Below, piece by piece: positions 1-5,675 of a DNA stretch of 6,114 nucleotides (positions are counted from its first letter, which is position 1; each line of letters opens with the position of its first letter). This DNA is from an uncultured Rubrobacteraceae bacterium (lineage in GTDB: Bacteria > Actinomycetota > Rubrobacteria > Rubrobacterales > Rubrobacteraceae). Under the pieces are notes generated by a model. That model was given only the letters and a program-made list of their open reading frames with translations, had not been told where the DNA came from and searched no databases. Location of the stretch: positions 1 to 6,114 of the forward strand of contig CADCVI010000186.1 of NCBI GenBank assembly GCA_902806105.1, written 5' to 3'. The translations under genes and the position numbers were made by a program.

Positions 1-620
1 GCGGCCAGGAGCGGCGTCGCGTAGCGCTTGCCCCCCTTCCTTTTCACGAAGAAGTTGTCGCCCTGGTAGTCCTCGGTCACCGGTAGACGGCGCTTCAGGA
101 ACTTGAGCAGCGGGTTGTCCTGCGGGTCGGACTGCTCGTCCCTTCCGCGGAGCATGCGGAGCCCCGTGAAGATGAGGAAGGCACCGAAGACAAAGACGAG
201 CCAGCTGAAGGTCGAGAGCAAGCCGATACCGACCATCACGAAGATCGCCCGGAACACCAGCGCACCCATTACGCCCCAGAACAGGACGTGATAACGGTAC
301 TTCTCGGGTACGGCGAAGCTCGAAAAGATCACGGCGAAGACGAAAACGTTGTCCAGCGAGAGGGACCACTCGACCAGATACGCGGCCAGGTACTCGCCCG
401 CCACCGTTGGACCGGCCAGAGCCCAGATGAAACCCCCGAAGGCCAGTGAGATGGCGATCCAGCCCGCCGAGAGCCACAGAGACTCCCTGAAGGGGATCTT
501 TCTGGCACCCCTGTGGAGCACGAAGAGGTCGATGAAGAGCAACAAAACCACCAGCCCCGCAAAGACCAGCCAAGCCCAAGTCGGGAAGGTCACGCTAGCC
601 GCCGCGTCTCCTCCGCCCAT
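1..620 (-). CDS. TerC/Alx-family integral membrane protein, 3' part missing
   Basis: The reverse strand reads open from an ATG at 620-618 to the window edge, giving 206 residues without a stop, so the C-terminus lies outside. Hydrophobic segments fall at about residues 16-35, 48-70, 89-103, 111-131 and 138-157. The family signature EWSLSLDN is at 84-91, with the acidic residues E84 and D90 inside the membrane region. A charged cytoplasmic-type stretch (158-200) follows, as in the Alx branch. Members of this family export metal ions, Mn2+ in the best-studied cases (E. coli Alx, Bacillus MeeF/MeeY); older names refer to tellurite resistance. Metal specificity cannot be read from this fragment. 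A purine-rich AAGGGG (complement of 631-636) lies 10 bases before the ATG and a second AGGG lies 2 bases before it. The family call is firm; the start is probable. Confidence 0.93.
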   Translation of the reverse strand, partial: MGGGDAAASVTFPTWAWLVFAGLVVLLLFIDLFVLHRGARKIPFRESLWLSAGWIAISLAFGGFIWALAGPTVAGEYLAAYLVEWSLSLDNVFVFAVIFSSFAVPEKYRYHVLFWGVMGALVFRAIFVMVGIGLLSTFSWLVFVFGAFLIFTGLRMLRGRDEQSDPQDNPLLKFLKRRLPVTEDYQGDNFFVKRKGGKRYATPLLA

Positions 621-643
621 TACCCTGCCACCCCTTCGTCGGA

Positions 644-660
644 GCCTGAGTTCCTCAGGC
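644..660 (-). repeat. Hairpin in the terC 5' leader
   Basis: GCCTGAG and CTCAGGC form a perfect 7-bp stem around a 3-base loop. On the terC mRNA it would sit about 24 bases before the start codon, just upstream of the AAGGGG ribosome-binding candidate. No U-run follows on either strand, so it is not a typical intrinsic terminator. A role in controlling translation or mRNA stability is possible but is inference. Confidence 0.5.
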
Positions 661-700
661 TAGCGCCCGGGAGGTTTGAACTCGTGGCGGTAGCGCTCTT

Positions 701-767
701 ATCGGTCTCCCCCAAGCTCTGACATCCCATCGAGCGTACCGGAGTGCCTACGGATGGTCTCCCCAAC
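701..767 (-). repeat. Short direct repeat in the terC upstream region
   Basis: On the minus strand, TTGGGGGAGACCGAT (complement of 701-715) and TTGGGGAGACCAT (complement of 754-766) are near copies in the same orientation, about 52 bases apart. Both lie upstream of terC. They could be a repeated protein-binding site or a repeated RNA element. In a G/C-rich region, chance similarity remains possible. Confidence 0.4.
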
Positions 768-905
768 TCGTACCGTGCGGCCCCACCGGCGTGTACGCCG
801 GATGGATCCCCCCTCATCTCGCTCATCTTTTTCCGCCTTCCGTTCTATTCGTGATCCGCTCCGCGAGAGGCTCCTCCGTACACGGGTGGCCCCGCACGGT
901 ACGAG
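767..905. repeat. Imperfect 21-bp inverted repeat enclosing 97 bases
   Basis: The left arm at 767-787 and the right arm at 885-905 are complementary at 19 of 21 positions, with 14 consecutive pairs from the outer end, then two mismatches, then five more pairs. Inside the left arm, 786-801 is itself a perfect hairpin (CCGGCG, loop TGTA, CGCCGG). Inside the right arm, CCGTACACGG (876-885) can form a smaller one. The bases flanking the outer ends do not match, so I see no target-site duplication. There is no transposase. It may be the remnant of a small mobile element or a structured RNA or DNA element. Confidence 0.6.
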
Positions 906-947
906 GAGCGGGCCCCTCTTCCTACGCCCCGCGGCAACGTAGAAACA

Positions 948-962
948 AACAACAGGGTTGTT
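948..962. repeat. A/T-rich palindrome AACAAC-AGG-GTTGTT
   Basis: A perfect 6-bp inverted repeat with a 3-base centre lies in the most A/T-rich stretch of the terC-larB gap. Its size and symmetry suit an operator for a dimeric regulator. I see no convincing -35/-10 pair around it, so the assignment is tentative. Confidence 0.3.
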
Positions 963-1151
963 ACCATTTCCCCTATACGACCCAGCACAAACGCTCGCGA
1001 GAGCACGATGGCCAGGGAGTTCTTCGAGGTCGGAAACGTACTCTCGCGGCGACGAGGGTAGTGTGAGGTACTCGTCCGGTCCGTTGCTACGCTCCGCTTG
1101 GGCAGGATGCGCCCGGTCCGGGGGAGCGCGGTCAGGCCACTCGCGCCCGGT

Positions 1152-1157
1152 TACACT
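1152..1157 (+). promoter_or_regulatory. Predicted -10 box of a leaderless larB promoter
   Basis: TACACT fits the actinobacterial TANNNT consensus and ends seven bases before the larB ATG (1165). That spacing puts the transcription start at or next to the A of the ATG. No Shine-Dalgarno-like sequence precedes the ATG. No good -35 hexamer is visible 16-18 bases upstream, which is usual for this promoter class. Confidence 0.55.
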
Positions 1158-1164
1158 AGTCGTC

Positions 1165-1992
1165 ATGAACACGACCAACACTAATTACGGGAACCTCGAA
1201 GAGACACTCGCCGCCGTCGCGCGCGGTACCCTCTCACCGCGGGAGGCGGCCGGACGCCTGAGCCAGGGCGAGGTCCGCTACCTCGACGTCGCCGCCCTCG
1301 ACCTCGGCCGCGCCGCCCGCAAGGGCGTCCCCGAGATCGTCTACGCGCCAGGAAAGACCCCCGAGCAGGTCGCGCGGATCTGCGCCGCCATGCTGGAAGG
1401 CTTGCGCCGAGTGATCGTCAGCGGCCCGGACGAGAAGCACGAGCGCTCCATCCGCGAGATCCTCCCTGATGTCCCCGTGAGACGCGCCGGCCGCGCCCTC
1501 GTCGTCGGGTCCGGGGAAGCCGCCCCGACCGGCGGGCGGCTGTACGCCATCGGCGCCGGCACCTCCGACCTGCCGGTCCTCGAAGAGGCCGTGGCGGTCG
1601 CCCGCGAGATGGGCGTCGAGGTGAGGACCACCCACGACGTCGGCGTGGCGGGCCTCCACCGCCTCCGCGGCCCCCTCGAAGAGCTCCGCGCCTTCGACCC
1701 GGACTGCGTGGTAGTGGCCGCGGGCATGGAGGGCGCGCTCCCCACCCTCGTCTCGGGCCTCGTCGCCGTCCCGGTCGTGGGCCTCCCGACCTCCGTCGGC
1801 TACGGGCTCGGCGGGGACGGCACCGCCGCCATCCTGGGGATGCTCCAGAGCTGCTCCCCCGGCCTCTCGGTCGTCAACGTGGACAACGGGGTAGGCGCGG
1901 GCGCGACCGCCGCCCTCATCGCAAACCGCGCCGCCCTCTACCGCGACGACGCCAGCCCGAACGGCCACGCTCCCGGCGAGAGCCCCGCCTAG
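1165..1992 (+). CDS. larB: LarB, nickel-pincer cofactor biosynthesis (NaAD carboxylase/hydrolase)
   Basis: This 275-residue protein matches LarB throughout. LarB carboxylates the pyridine ring of nicotinic acid adenine dinucleotide and splits off AMP, the first step towards the nickel-pincer cofactor of lactate racemase-type enzymes. It carries LDLGRAARKGVPEIVYAPGK (45-64), GTSDLPV (132-138), GMEGALP (187-193), PTSVGYG (208-214), LQSCSPG (227-233) and NVDNGVGAG (238-246). The C-terminal half resembles PurE. C230 and E189 sit where the catalytic Cys221 and Glu180 of the Lactobacillus plantarum enzyme are expected, both with an offset of nine. I chose the ATG at 1165 over the open upstream frame (from 958) because the extra residues are Arg/Ser-rich and the -10 box fits. 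larC and larE are not in the window. Confidence 0.93.
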   Translation: MNTTNTNYGNLEETLAAVARGTLSPREAAGRLSQGEVRYLDVAALDLGRAARKGVPEIVYAPGKTPEQVARICAAMLEGLRRVIVSGPDEKHERSIREILPDVPVRRAGRALVVGSGEAAPTGGRLYAIGAGTSDLPVLEEAVAVAREMGVEVRTTHDVGVAGLHRLRGPLEELRAFDPDCVVVAAGMEGALPTLVSGLVAVPVVGLPTSVGYGLGGDGTAAILGMLQSCSPGLSVVNVDNGVGAGATAALIANRAALYRDDASPNGHAPGESPA

Positions 1993-2004
1993 AGCACCGG
2001 GGTA

Positions 2005-2565
2005 ATGCGCGTCTTCGTCGCCATCGACCCACCGCCGGAGGTGCGCCGCTCGATGCTCGAAGCCGCGATCGAGGCGTCCCGGGGCTTCGGCGACGAGGTG
2101 AGGTGGACGAAGCCGGAGAACGTTCACCTCACGCTGAAATTTCTCGGCGAGGTGTCGGGAGAGGCACTAGAAGGTATACGCGACGCCCTGACCGTGGCCT
2201 GCTCCCCCCACGCACCCTTCGACGCTCGCCTCCGGGGGCTGGGGGCCTTCCCGTCGCCGCGCCGCGCCCGCGTCATCTGGGCCGGCGTGGGCGAGGGTTC
2301 CGGAGGTATATCCTCCCTCGCCACGAGCGTGGAATCGGCGCTCGAGCCCTGGGGCTTCCGGCGCGAGGGGAGGCCCTACGTCCCCCACGCGACGCTCGGA
2401 CGCGCGAAGGGGCGTTCGGTGAGCCTGGATCTACCCGCGAACGATGTTCCGGAGACGCAGATCTTCAGGGTCTCGGGCGTAAGCTTGACGAAGAGCACCC
2501 TGGCGCCGGGAGGACCCGTCTACGAGACCCTGGACGCGTTTACCCTTCGAGGTACAGCCCGATGA
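2005..2565 (+). CDS. thpR: RNA 2',3'-cyclic phosphodiesterase (ThpR/LigT, 2H family)
   Basis: This 186-residue protein has the usual length and fold signature of bacterial ThpR (formerly 2'-5' RNA ligase). Both catalytic HxTx motifs are present: HLTL at 41-44 in the WTKPENVHLTLKFLGEV context, and HATL at 128-131 after RPYVP. The N-terminal MRVFVAID strand is typical. The enzyme opens 2',3'-cyclic phosphates at RNA ends and can join tRNA halves by 2'-5' linkage in vitro. Its role in bacteria is poorly defined. The ATG lies 12 bases after the larB stop with only a weak GGGG upstream, so it is probably co-transcribed and perhaps coupled to larB. No known biochemical step links the two genes. Confidence 0.93.
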   Translation: MRVFVAIDPPPEVRRSMLEAAIEASRGFGDEVRWTKPENVHLTLKFLGEVSGEALEGIRDALTVACSPHAPFDARLRGLGAFPSPRRARVIWAGVGEGSGGISSLATSVESALEPWGFRREGRPYVPHATLGRAKGRSVSLDLPANDVPETQIFRVSGVSLTKSTLAPGGPVYETLDAFTLRGTAR

Positions 2566-2641
2566 GCGGCCCGACGTTCATAAGCACGAAAAGGAGTATC
2601 AGGATCATGAAAGTGATCATCAAGAAGTTGTTCCCGCTCAA
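2540..2641 (-). CDS. Possible small single-helix membrane peptide
   Basis: A short reverse-strand frame starts at TTG (2641) or at an internal ATG (2620) and ends at TAA (2542-2540), giving 33 or 26 residues. The core, about residues 6-20, is continuously hydrophobic (FLMITFMILILLFVL), followed by MNVGPLIGLYLEG, so it reads as one transmembrane helix with a short tail. G/C at third positions is about 85%, like real genes here. A TACAAT box lies about 40 bases upstream. Against it: no strong ribosome binding site, its 3' end overlaps thpR antisense by 26 bases, and the opposite strand also has an open 35-codon frame. It lies downstream of, and in the same direction as, the 183-residue minus-strand gene. 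I do not recognise a family. Confidence 0.35.
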   Translation of the reverse strand: MSGNNFLMITFMILILLFVLMNVGPLIGLYLEG

Positions 2642-2680
2642 AACGACCGCGCCTTTCGCCCTGGGTTAAGGTCCGGGCGC

Positions 2681-2686
2681 ATTGTA
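2681..2686 (-). promoter_or_regulatory. Possible -10 box (TACAAT) for the small membrane ORF
   Basis: The reverse strand reads GATACAAT, close to the -10 consensus, in the convergent gap. Transcription would start near 2674, some 33 bases before the TTG of the small ORF. There is no recognisable -35. The same bases also contain GGAG and an ATG that opens a 14-codon frame, so this could instead be a translation start. Confidence 0.25.
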
Positions 2687-2718
2687 TCTCCGGTTCGCGC
2701 GCGCCGCATGGCCCCTGC

Positions 2719-3270
2719 CTAAAGCTCGTTGGCGTAGAAGACGCGGCGAAGCAGCAGCGGCCCGTCCTCCCTGAGGCCCCCCTGGCGCAGGGCGTGAAAC
2801 TCCTCGACCTTCCCTGAGGCCAGGCGCACGTTCGGGTCCGGATGCGACCTGAGCTCGAGGATAGCGTCGAGTTCCGCCCCCATGCGGATCCGCTCCAGCC
2901 CGCCCGCCGGCCGCGGCTCCTTGTAGAAGATCCTGCACTCGTAGGCGTTCCCCGCGGCATCGTAGGAGACGAGGATCATCTCCGGGCGCGGGACCATCCC
3001 CCGCGGCACGTTGCGCAGCTCGTACAAGACCTTCCGGCGCCGGTACACCTCTCGCTGCCACTCCTCACGCACGATCTCCGAGAATTGATCTACCTCAACC
3101 CCAGCGTAAGACTCGTCACGCGCCCTCTCGGCCTCGCGCACCCACCGCTCTACCCCGCCTTGGTCGAGCCGCGAGCCGCAGGATGGACAAAGGTACTCGG
3201 TGCCGATTGTGGCCCGCAGTCCCCCAAGATGTAGGCAATTCTCCGAAGTCGTCCCCATCAGGTCGCCCAT
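2719..3270 (-). CDS. Protein of unknown function with Cys/His-rich N-terminus
   Basis: This encodes 183 residues. The start is the ATG at 3270, preceded by GGAG four bases away; a second in-frame ATG lies at 3258. Near the N-terminus C12, H14, C28 and C31 (CLH, then CPSCG) form a plausible zinc-binding knuckle of pattern CxH-x13-CxxC. Residues 42-82 are highly charged and likely helical. The rest looks like a compact alpha/beta domain with RPEMILVSYDAAGN (95-108) and ends in RRVFYANEL. There is no signal peptide or membrane helix. The open frame extends far upstream of 3270 (to 4029), but that part lies opposite the lipid kinase gene and is a shadow. It faces thpR and diverges from the lipid kinase. 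I do not recognise the family; zinc binding is inference. Confidence 0.72.
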   Translation of the reverse strand: MGDLMGTTSENCLHLGGLRATIGTEYLCPSCGSRLDQGGVERWVREAERARDESYAGVEVDQFSEIVREEWQREVYRRRKVLYELRNVPRGMVPRPEMILVSYDAAGNAYECRIFYKEPRPAGGLERIRMGAELDAILELRSHPDPNVRLASGKVEEFHALRQGGLREDGPLLLRRVFYANEL

Positions 3271-3491
3271 TGTACTCCATACCGCCCCCGCCGCGCCTGT
3301 CCCGTAACCCGAGGAAGACCTCCACTTGCACCGCAGCCTTACGCTACACAGCGCACCGCGAGCCCACGAACGCACGACCAGCGACGCGCTATGAGCGACC
3401 TCAACTGTCCCAAGTGACCCTTTCCGGCTGCGTGTTTGAGGTTGAAGGTTAGGTATAGGCATATGCGTATGCGCGGCGTTGCACCGGGCTG

Positions 3492-3497
3492 TATTCT
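3492..3497 (+). promoter_or_regulatory. Predicted -10 box of a leaderless promoter for the lipid kinase
   Basis: TATTCT fits TANNNT and is separated by exactly seven bases from the ATG at 3505, the same spacing as at larB. No purine-rich ribosome binding site precedes that ATG. The -35 position has no clear match. Confidence 0.55.
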
Positions 3498-3504
3498 CAG
3501 CGCC

Positions 3505-4392
3505 ATGGATGCAGAGAGGCGCACAGTACACCTCGTGTTCAACCCGGCGGCGGACAGGGGCAGGGCCGACTCCCGGCGCAGGTCCATCGGCGCATACCTC
3601 GCGGGCCGCGGGGTGGAGGTTGCGTGGCACGAAACGGGGAGTTCCGGACACGCCGAGAGCATAGTTCGCGGGCTGAAGGACGGGGAGACCGTGGTCGCCG
3701 CAGGCGGGGACGGCACCGTACACGAGGTGGCGGCGGGCTGTGCCGGCACGAGAAGGGTAATGGGCGTGCTGCCGCTCGGGAGCGGCAACGATTACGTGAA
3801 GGCGCTCGGCATCGGTACGCGCCTCGGGCCTGCGCTGAAGGTCCTCGCCGGAGGCCGGGTGCGCACGGTAGACGCGGGCGAGGTCAACGGGTTCCCGTTC
3901 AACAACGGGCTCGGCATCGGGTTCGACGCCGAGGTCGCGGCGGGGGTCGCGGAGGCGCCGCGGGCCCTCGGAGGGTTCGGCGGATACATGTGGTCCGTCG
4001 GCCGGCTGCTGTGGGGGATGAAGTGCCACCGCGCGACCATACGGCTCGACGGCGGAGAGGCTTTCGAGACGAAGACGATCCTGGTGGCCGCGGCGCTCGG
4101 TACCACCTACGGCGCACGCTTCAAGCTCGCGCCGGGATCCAGGCTCGACGACGGGGCCTTCGACGTCGTCTGGAGCGAAGAAGTGGACAGGGTGGAGGTC
4201 CTACGCCTCATACCGGCCGTGCTCCGCGGCACGCACCTCTCGCACCCGAAGGTGCACCTCGCCCGCGCGAGCGAGGTCGAGGTCTCGCTCGCGGAGCCGG
4301 TACCGGCACACGTGGACGGCGAGATGCTGCCCCCCACCCGCGAGTTTCGCGCGCGGGTCCTCCCCGGTGCCCTGCGCGTGATCGCCCCGTAA
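3505..4392 (+). CDS. Diacylglycerol kinase-family lipid kinase (YegS/DgkB type)
   Basis: This 295-residue protein has the full length of soluble bacterial lipid kinases, which phosphorylate diacylglycerol or related lipids at the inner membrane face using ATP. The N-terminal strand VHLVFNPAADRGRA (8-21) is followed by the nucleotide-binding GGDGT (67-71), LPLGSGNDYVKALG (89-102) in place of the usual GTxNDFAR, and NNGLGIGFDAEV (133-144). The C-terminal beta-sandwich domain has PGSRLDDGAFDVV (210-222) and HVDGEML (269-275). Members recycle diacylglycerol into phosphatidate or act in drug resistance and envelope lipid metabolism; the exact substrate cannot be told. I prefer the ATG at 3505 to the open frame from 3436, because family members begin only a few residues before the FNP strand and the -10 box fits. 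Confidence 0.92.
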   Translation: MDAERRTVHLVFNPAADRGRADSRRRSIGAYLAGRGVEVAWHETGSSGHAESIVRGLKDGETVVAAGGDGTVHEVAAGCAGTRRVMGVLPLGSGNDYVKALGIGTRLGPALKVLAGGRVRTVDAGEVNGFPFNNGLGIGFDAEVAAGVAEAPRALGGFGGYMWSVGRLLWGMKCHRATIRLDGGEAFETKTILVAAALGTTYGARFKLAPGSRLDDGAFDVVWSEEVDRVEVLRLIPAVLRGTHLSHPKVHLARASEVEVSLAEPVPAHVDGEMLPPTREFRARVLPGALRVIAP

Positions 4393-4781
4393 AACGTACG
4401 GGACGAGAGTACCTGGGGTGGAGAAGGGTAATACGGACGAGTATCTAGCCGGTGGAGTCGATGATCCTCCCTGCGCTGCTCGTCGCCGTTCTGGCCGTCC
4501 CCACGATACTGCCGGAGCGGTGTCTCGCTAGAAGCCCGCGCGACGGGTCCGCCACGGGCACCAGGAGTACCAGAGGATGCGCCAGAATCTGGCAGCCAGG
4601 GAGTATCCCTAGCGCGAAACCTTCGCCGGACGTCGATCCATCGGCCAAGAGTGTCCCGTCAGGCGGGAGAGAGGCTTCGTTTTTTCGGAGTTAAGCGTCA
4701 GATTATGGTAAAAGTACTAGTCTGCTCCGTTCGACGGGCAGGGTACGGTCGTGTCGTATTACAGAGGATCGGCAAAGGGTC
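4393..4781. other. Gap between the lipid kinase and the FabD-like gene
   Basis: These 389 bases hold no complete recognisable gene. A candidate broken membrane-protein gene occupies 4461-4612. A short hairpin TCCCG-TCAGG-CGGGA (about 4653-4667) is followed, after some 12 bases, by six T residues (4679-4684); the distance makes it a poor terminator. TATGGT (4704-4709) is a possible -10 box for the downstream gene, without a clear -35, giving a leader of about 65 bases. No tRNA or other RNA gene was recognised. Confidence 0.5.
4461..4612 (+). pseudogene. Possible frameshifted small membrane-protein gene
   Basis: From the ATG at 4461, with GGTGGAG just upstream, the frame encodes MILPALLVAVLAVPTILPE, a typical membrane helix, then turns into low-complexity residues and stays open to 4694. 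In the -1 frame, 4532-4609 encodes a charged tail containing RHGHQEYQRMRQNLAAREYP, ended by TAG at 4610-4612. A membrane helix followed by such a charged helix is common in actinobacterial proteins of about 50 residues. A single missing base between about 4515 and 4535 would join the two parts. A chance reading of a G/C-rich gap is the main alternative, as is a real 80-residue product from GTG at 4452. Confidence 0.3.
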
Positions 4782-5675
4782 ATGAAAGCGTTTGTATTCC
4801 CGGGGCAGGGCGGTGCCGTGGTCGAGCCGGAGGCGCGGCTTCTGCCGACGATCCGCGGGGTTGTGGGGGACAACATACCGGACCAGGTCAAGGTCTTTGC
4901 GCGCGCGGCGAAGGACGCGGACGAGAGCCGCGCGCTCGACCTCAGGCCCGACGTCGTCGCCGGACACTCCCTGGGCGAGTACGGCGCCGCGTACGCTGCG
5001 GGCTGCTTCGATCTGGAGACCGGGATCTGGCTCGTCGCCCAGCGCGACCGTTTTCTGGCCGAGGCCGGCCGCGAGGCCCCCGGGGGGATGGTCGCGATCC
5101 TCAAGGCCGACCCCGAGGAGGTAGAGAGGGCCCTCGGCGAGTCGGAGGGCTCCGTGGTCGCCAACTACAACAGCCCGCGCCAGACGGTCATCTCGGGCCT
5201 CCGGGGCGCGCTTGGGGACGCCGTCTCCAAGATACGGGGCCGCACCGTGCGCCTGAACGTCTCCTTCGCGGCCCACTCTCCCTACGTCGCGGCGGCGAGC
5301 GAGAAGATGCGCGATGTTCTCGACGGGGTCGAGTTCCGGGTGCCGGAGTTCCCGATCGTCAGCGCCGTGGACGGGAGCGTCCTCGTGAGCGCCGAGGCGG
5401 TCAGGGAGGCGCTGAAGAGCCAGATGGCCTCGCCGGTGAGGTGGGTAAAGGTCGTCGAGACCCTCGCCCGGATGCGCGTCGAGGAGTGGGTCGAGCTCGG
5501 CGGCGGCGGCGTCCTGACCAGGATGCTCCGGGACTTCGAACTCCCCTCTCTGAAGGGCATCACCTTCGAGGATCTGCGCGCCCGCCTCTACGACGGGGCC
5601 CAGAACCTCCTCCCCGGGTCCCCCGTGCCGGAGCCGGCATGGCCCTCGGATACCCCGGCCCCAAAAACCCCTTGA
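4782..5675 (+). CDS. FabD-like malonyl-CoA/acyl transferase, shortened N-terminal half
   Basis: This 297-residue acyltransferase resembles FabD, which moves malonyl from CoA to acyl carrier protein. It has FPGQG (6-10), the nucleophile motif GHSLGEY with Ser63 (61-67), QRDRFLAEA with Arg88 where FabD has its malonyl-binding arginine, NYNSPRQTVISG (128-139), FAAHSPYV with catalytic His165, and SPVRWVKVVE (217-226). Compared with E. coli FabD (Ser92), about 27 residues are missing between GQG and GHSLG, including the usual TQPAL segment, and the conserved GPG near the C-terminus reads GGG (240-242). The tail from about 278 is Pro-rich. AAAGGG (4774-4779) is close to the ATG. No other fatty-acid synthesis gene is adjacent. 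It may be a paralogue with a different acyl substrate rather than the housekeeping FabD. Confidence 0.85.
   Translation: MKAFVFPGQGGAVVEPEARLLPTIRGVVGDNIPDQVKVFARAAKDADESRALDLRPDVVAGHSLGEYGAAYAAGCFDLETGIWLVAQRDRFLAEAGREAPGGMVAILKADPEEVERALGESEGSVVANYNSPRQTVISGLRGALGDAVSKIRGRTVRLNVSFAAHSPYVAAASEKMRDVLDGVEFRVPEFPIVSAVDGSVLVSAEAVREALKSQMASPVRWVKVVETLARMRVEEWVELGGGGVLTRMLRDFELPSLKGITFEDLRARLYDGAQNLLPGSPVPEPAWPSDTPAPKTP

Larger units (their letters stand above)
621..1164. other. Divergent intergenic region between terC and larB, rich in repeats
   Basis: These 544 bases separate two divergently transcribed genes. Several frames stay open across the region, but their translations are Arg/Ser/Gly-rich and resemble no protein I know, so I treat it as noncoding. 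It contains a 7-bp hairpin (644-660), two copies of a TTGGGGAGACC-like motif, a 139-base imperfect inverted repeat (767-905) with a further hairpin inside its left arm, and an A/T-rich palindrome (948-962). It ends in the predicted larB promoter. I found neither a TΨC-D-arm tRNA pattern nor the GGGGAGUAG core of the yybP-ykoY manganese riboswitch that often precedes TerC genes. Confidence 0.7.

Noticed and set aside
660..720. tRNA-like T-loop (GTTCAAAC on the minus strand)
   Set aside because: Only three stem pairs form around the loop, and no matching acceptor, D or anticodon arms could be drawn.
699..1181. 160-residue minus-strand open frame across the terC-larB gap
   Set aside because: The translation is Arg/Gly/Ser-rich with no motif, crosses the inverted repeat and overlaps the larB start. 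It is probably noncoding.
1234..2127. 297-residue minus-strand open frame opposite larB
   Set aside because: It is a shadow of LarB, whose motifs and catalytic residues are clear on the plus strand.
2562..2669. Plus-strand 35-residue frame whose ATG overlaps the thpR stop (ATGA)
   Set aside because: The overlap looks like translational coupling, but the product is a Lys/Thr-rich peptide without recognisable features and there is a competing hydrophobic frame on the other strand. I could not support it.
3271..4029. Minus-strand extension of the 183-residue gene to 436 residues
   Set aside because: It lies opposite the lipid kinase gene and its intergenic region, has no family-like features, and the ATG at 3270 has a good GGAG site.
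4653..4684. Intrinsic terminator before the FabD-like gene
   Set aside because: The stem is only 5 bp and the T-run begins about 12 bases after it, too far for a normal terminator.
4751..5638. Open frame from a GTG at 4751 running in frame into the HAD gene, suggesting a 420-residue fusion
   Set aside because: The first 296 residues are Arg/Gly-rich, match no family and lie over the well-supported FabD-like frame. It is a high-GC shadow.
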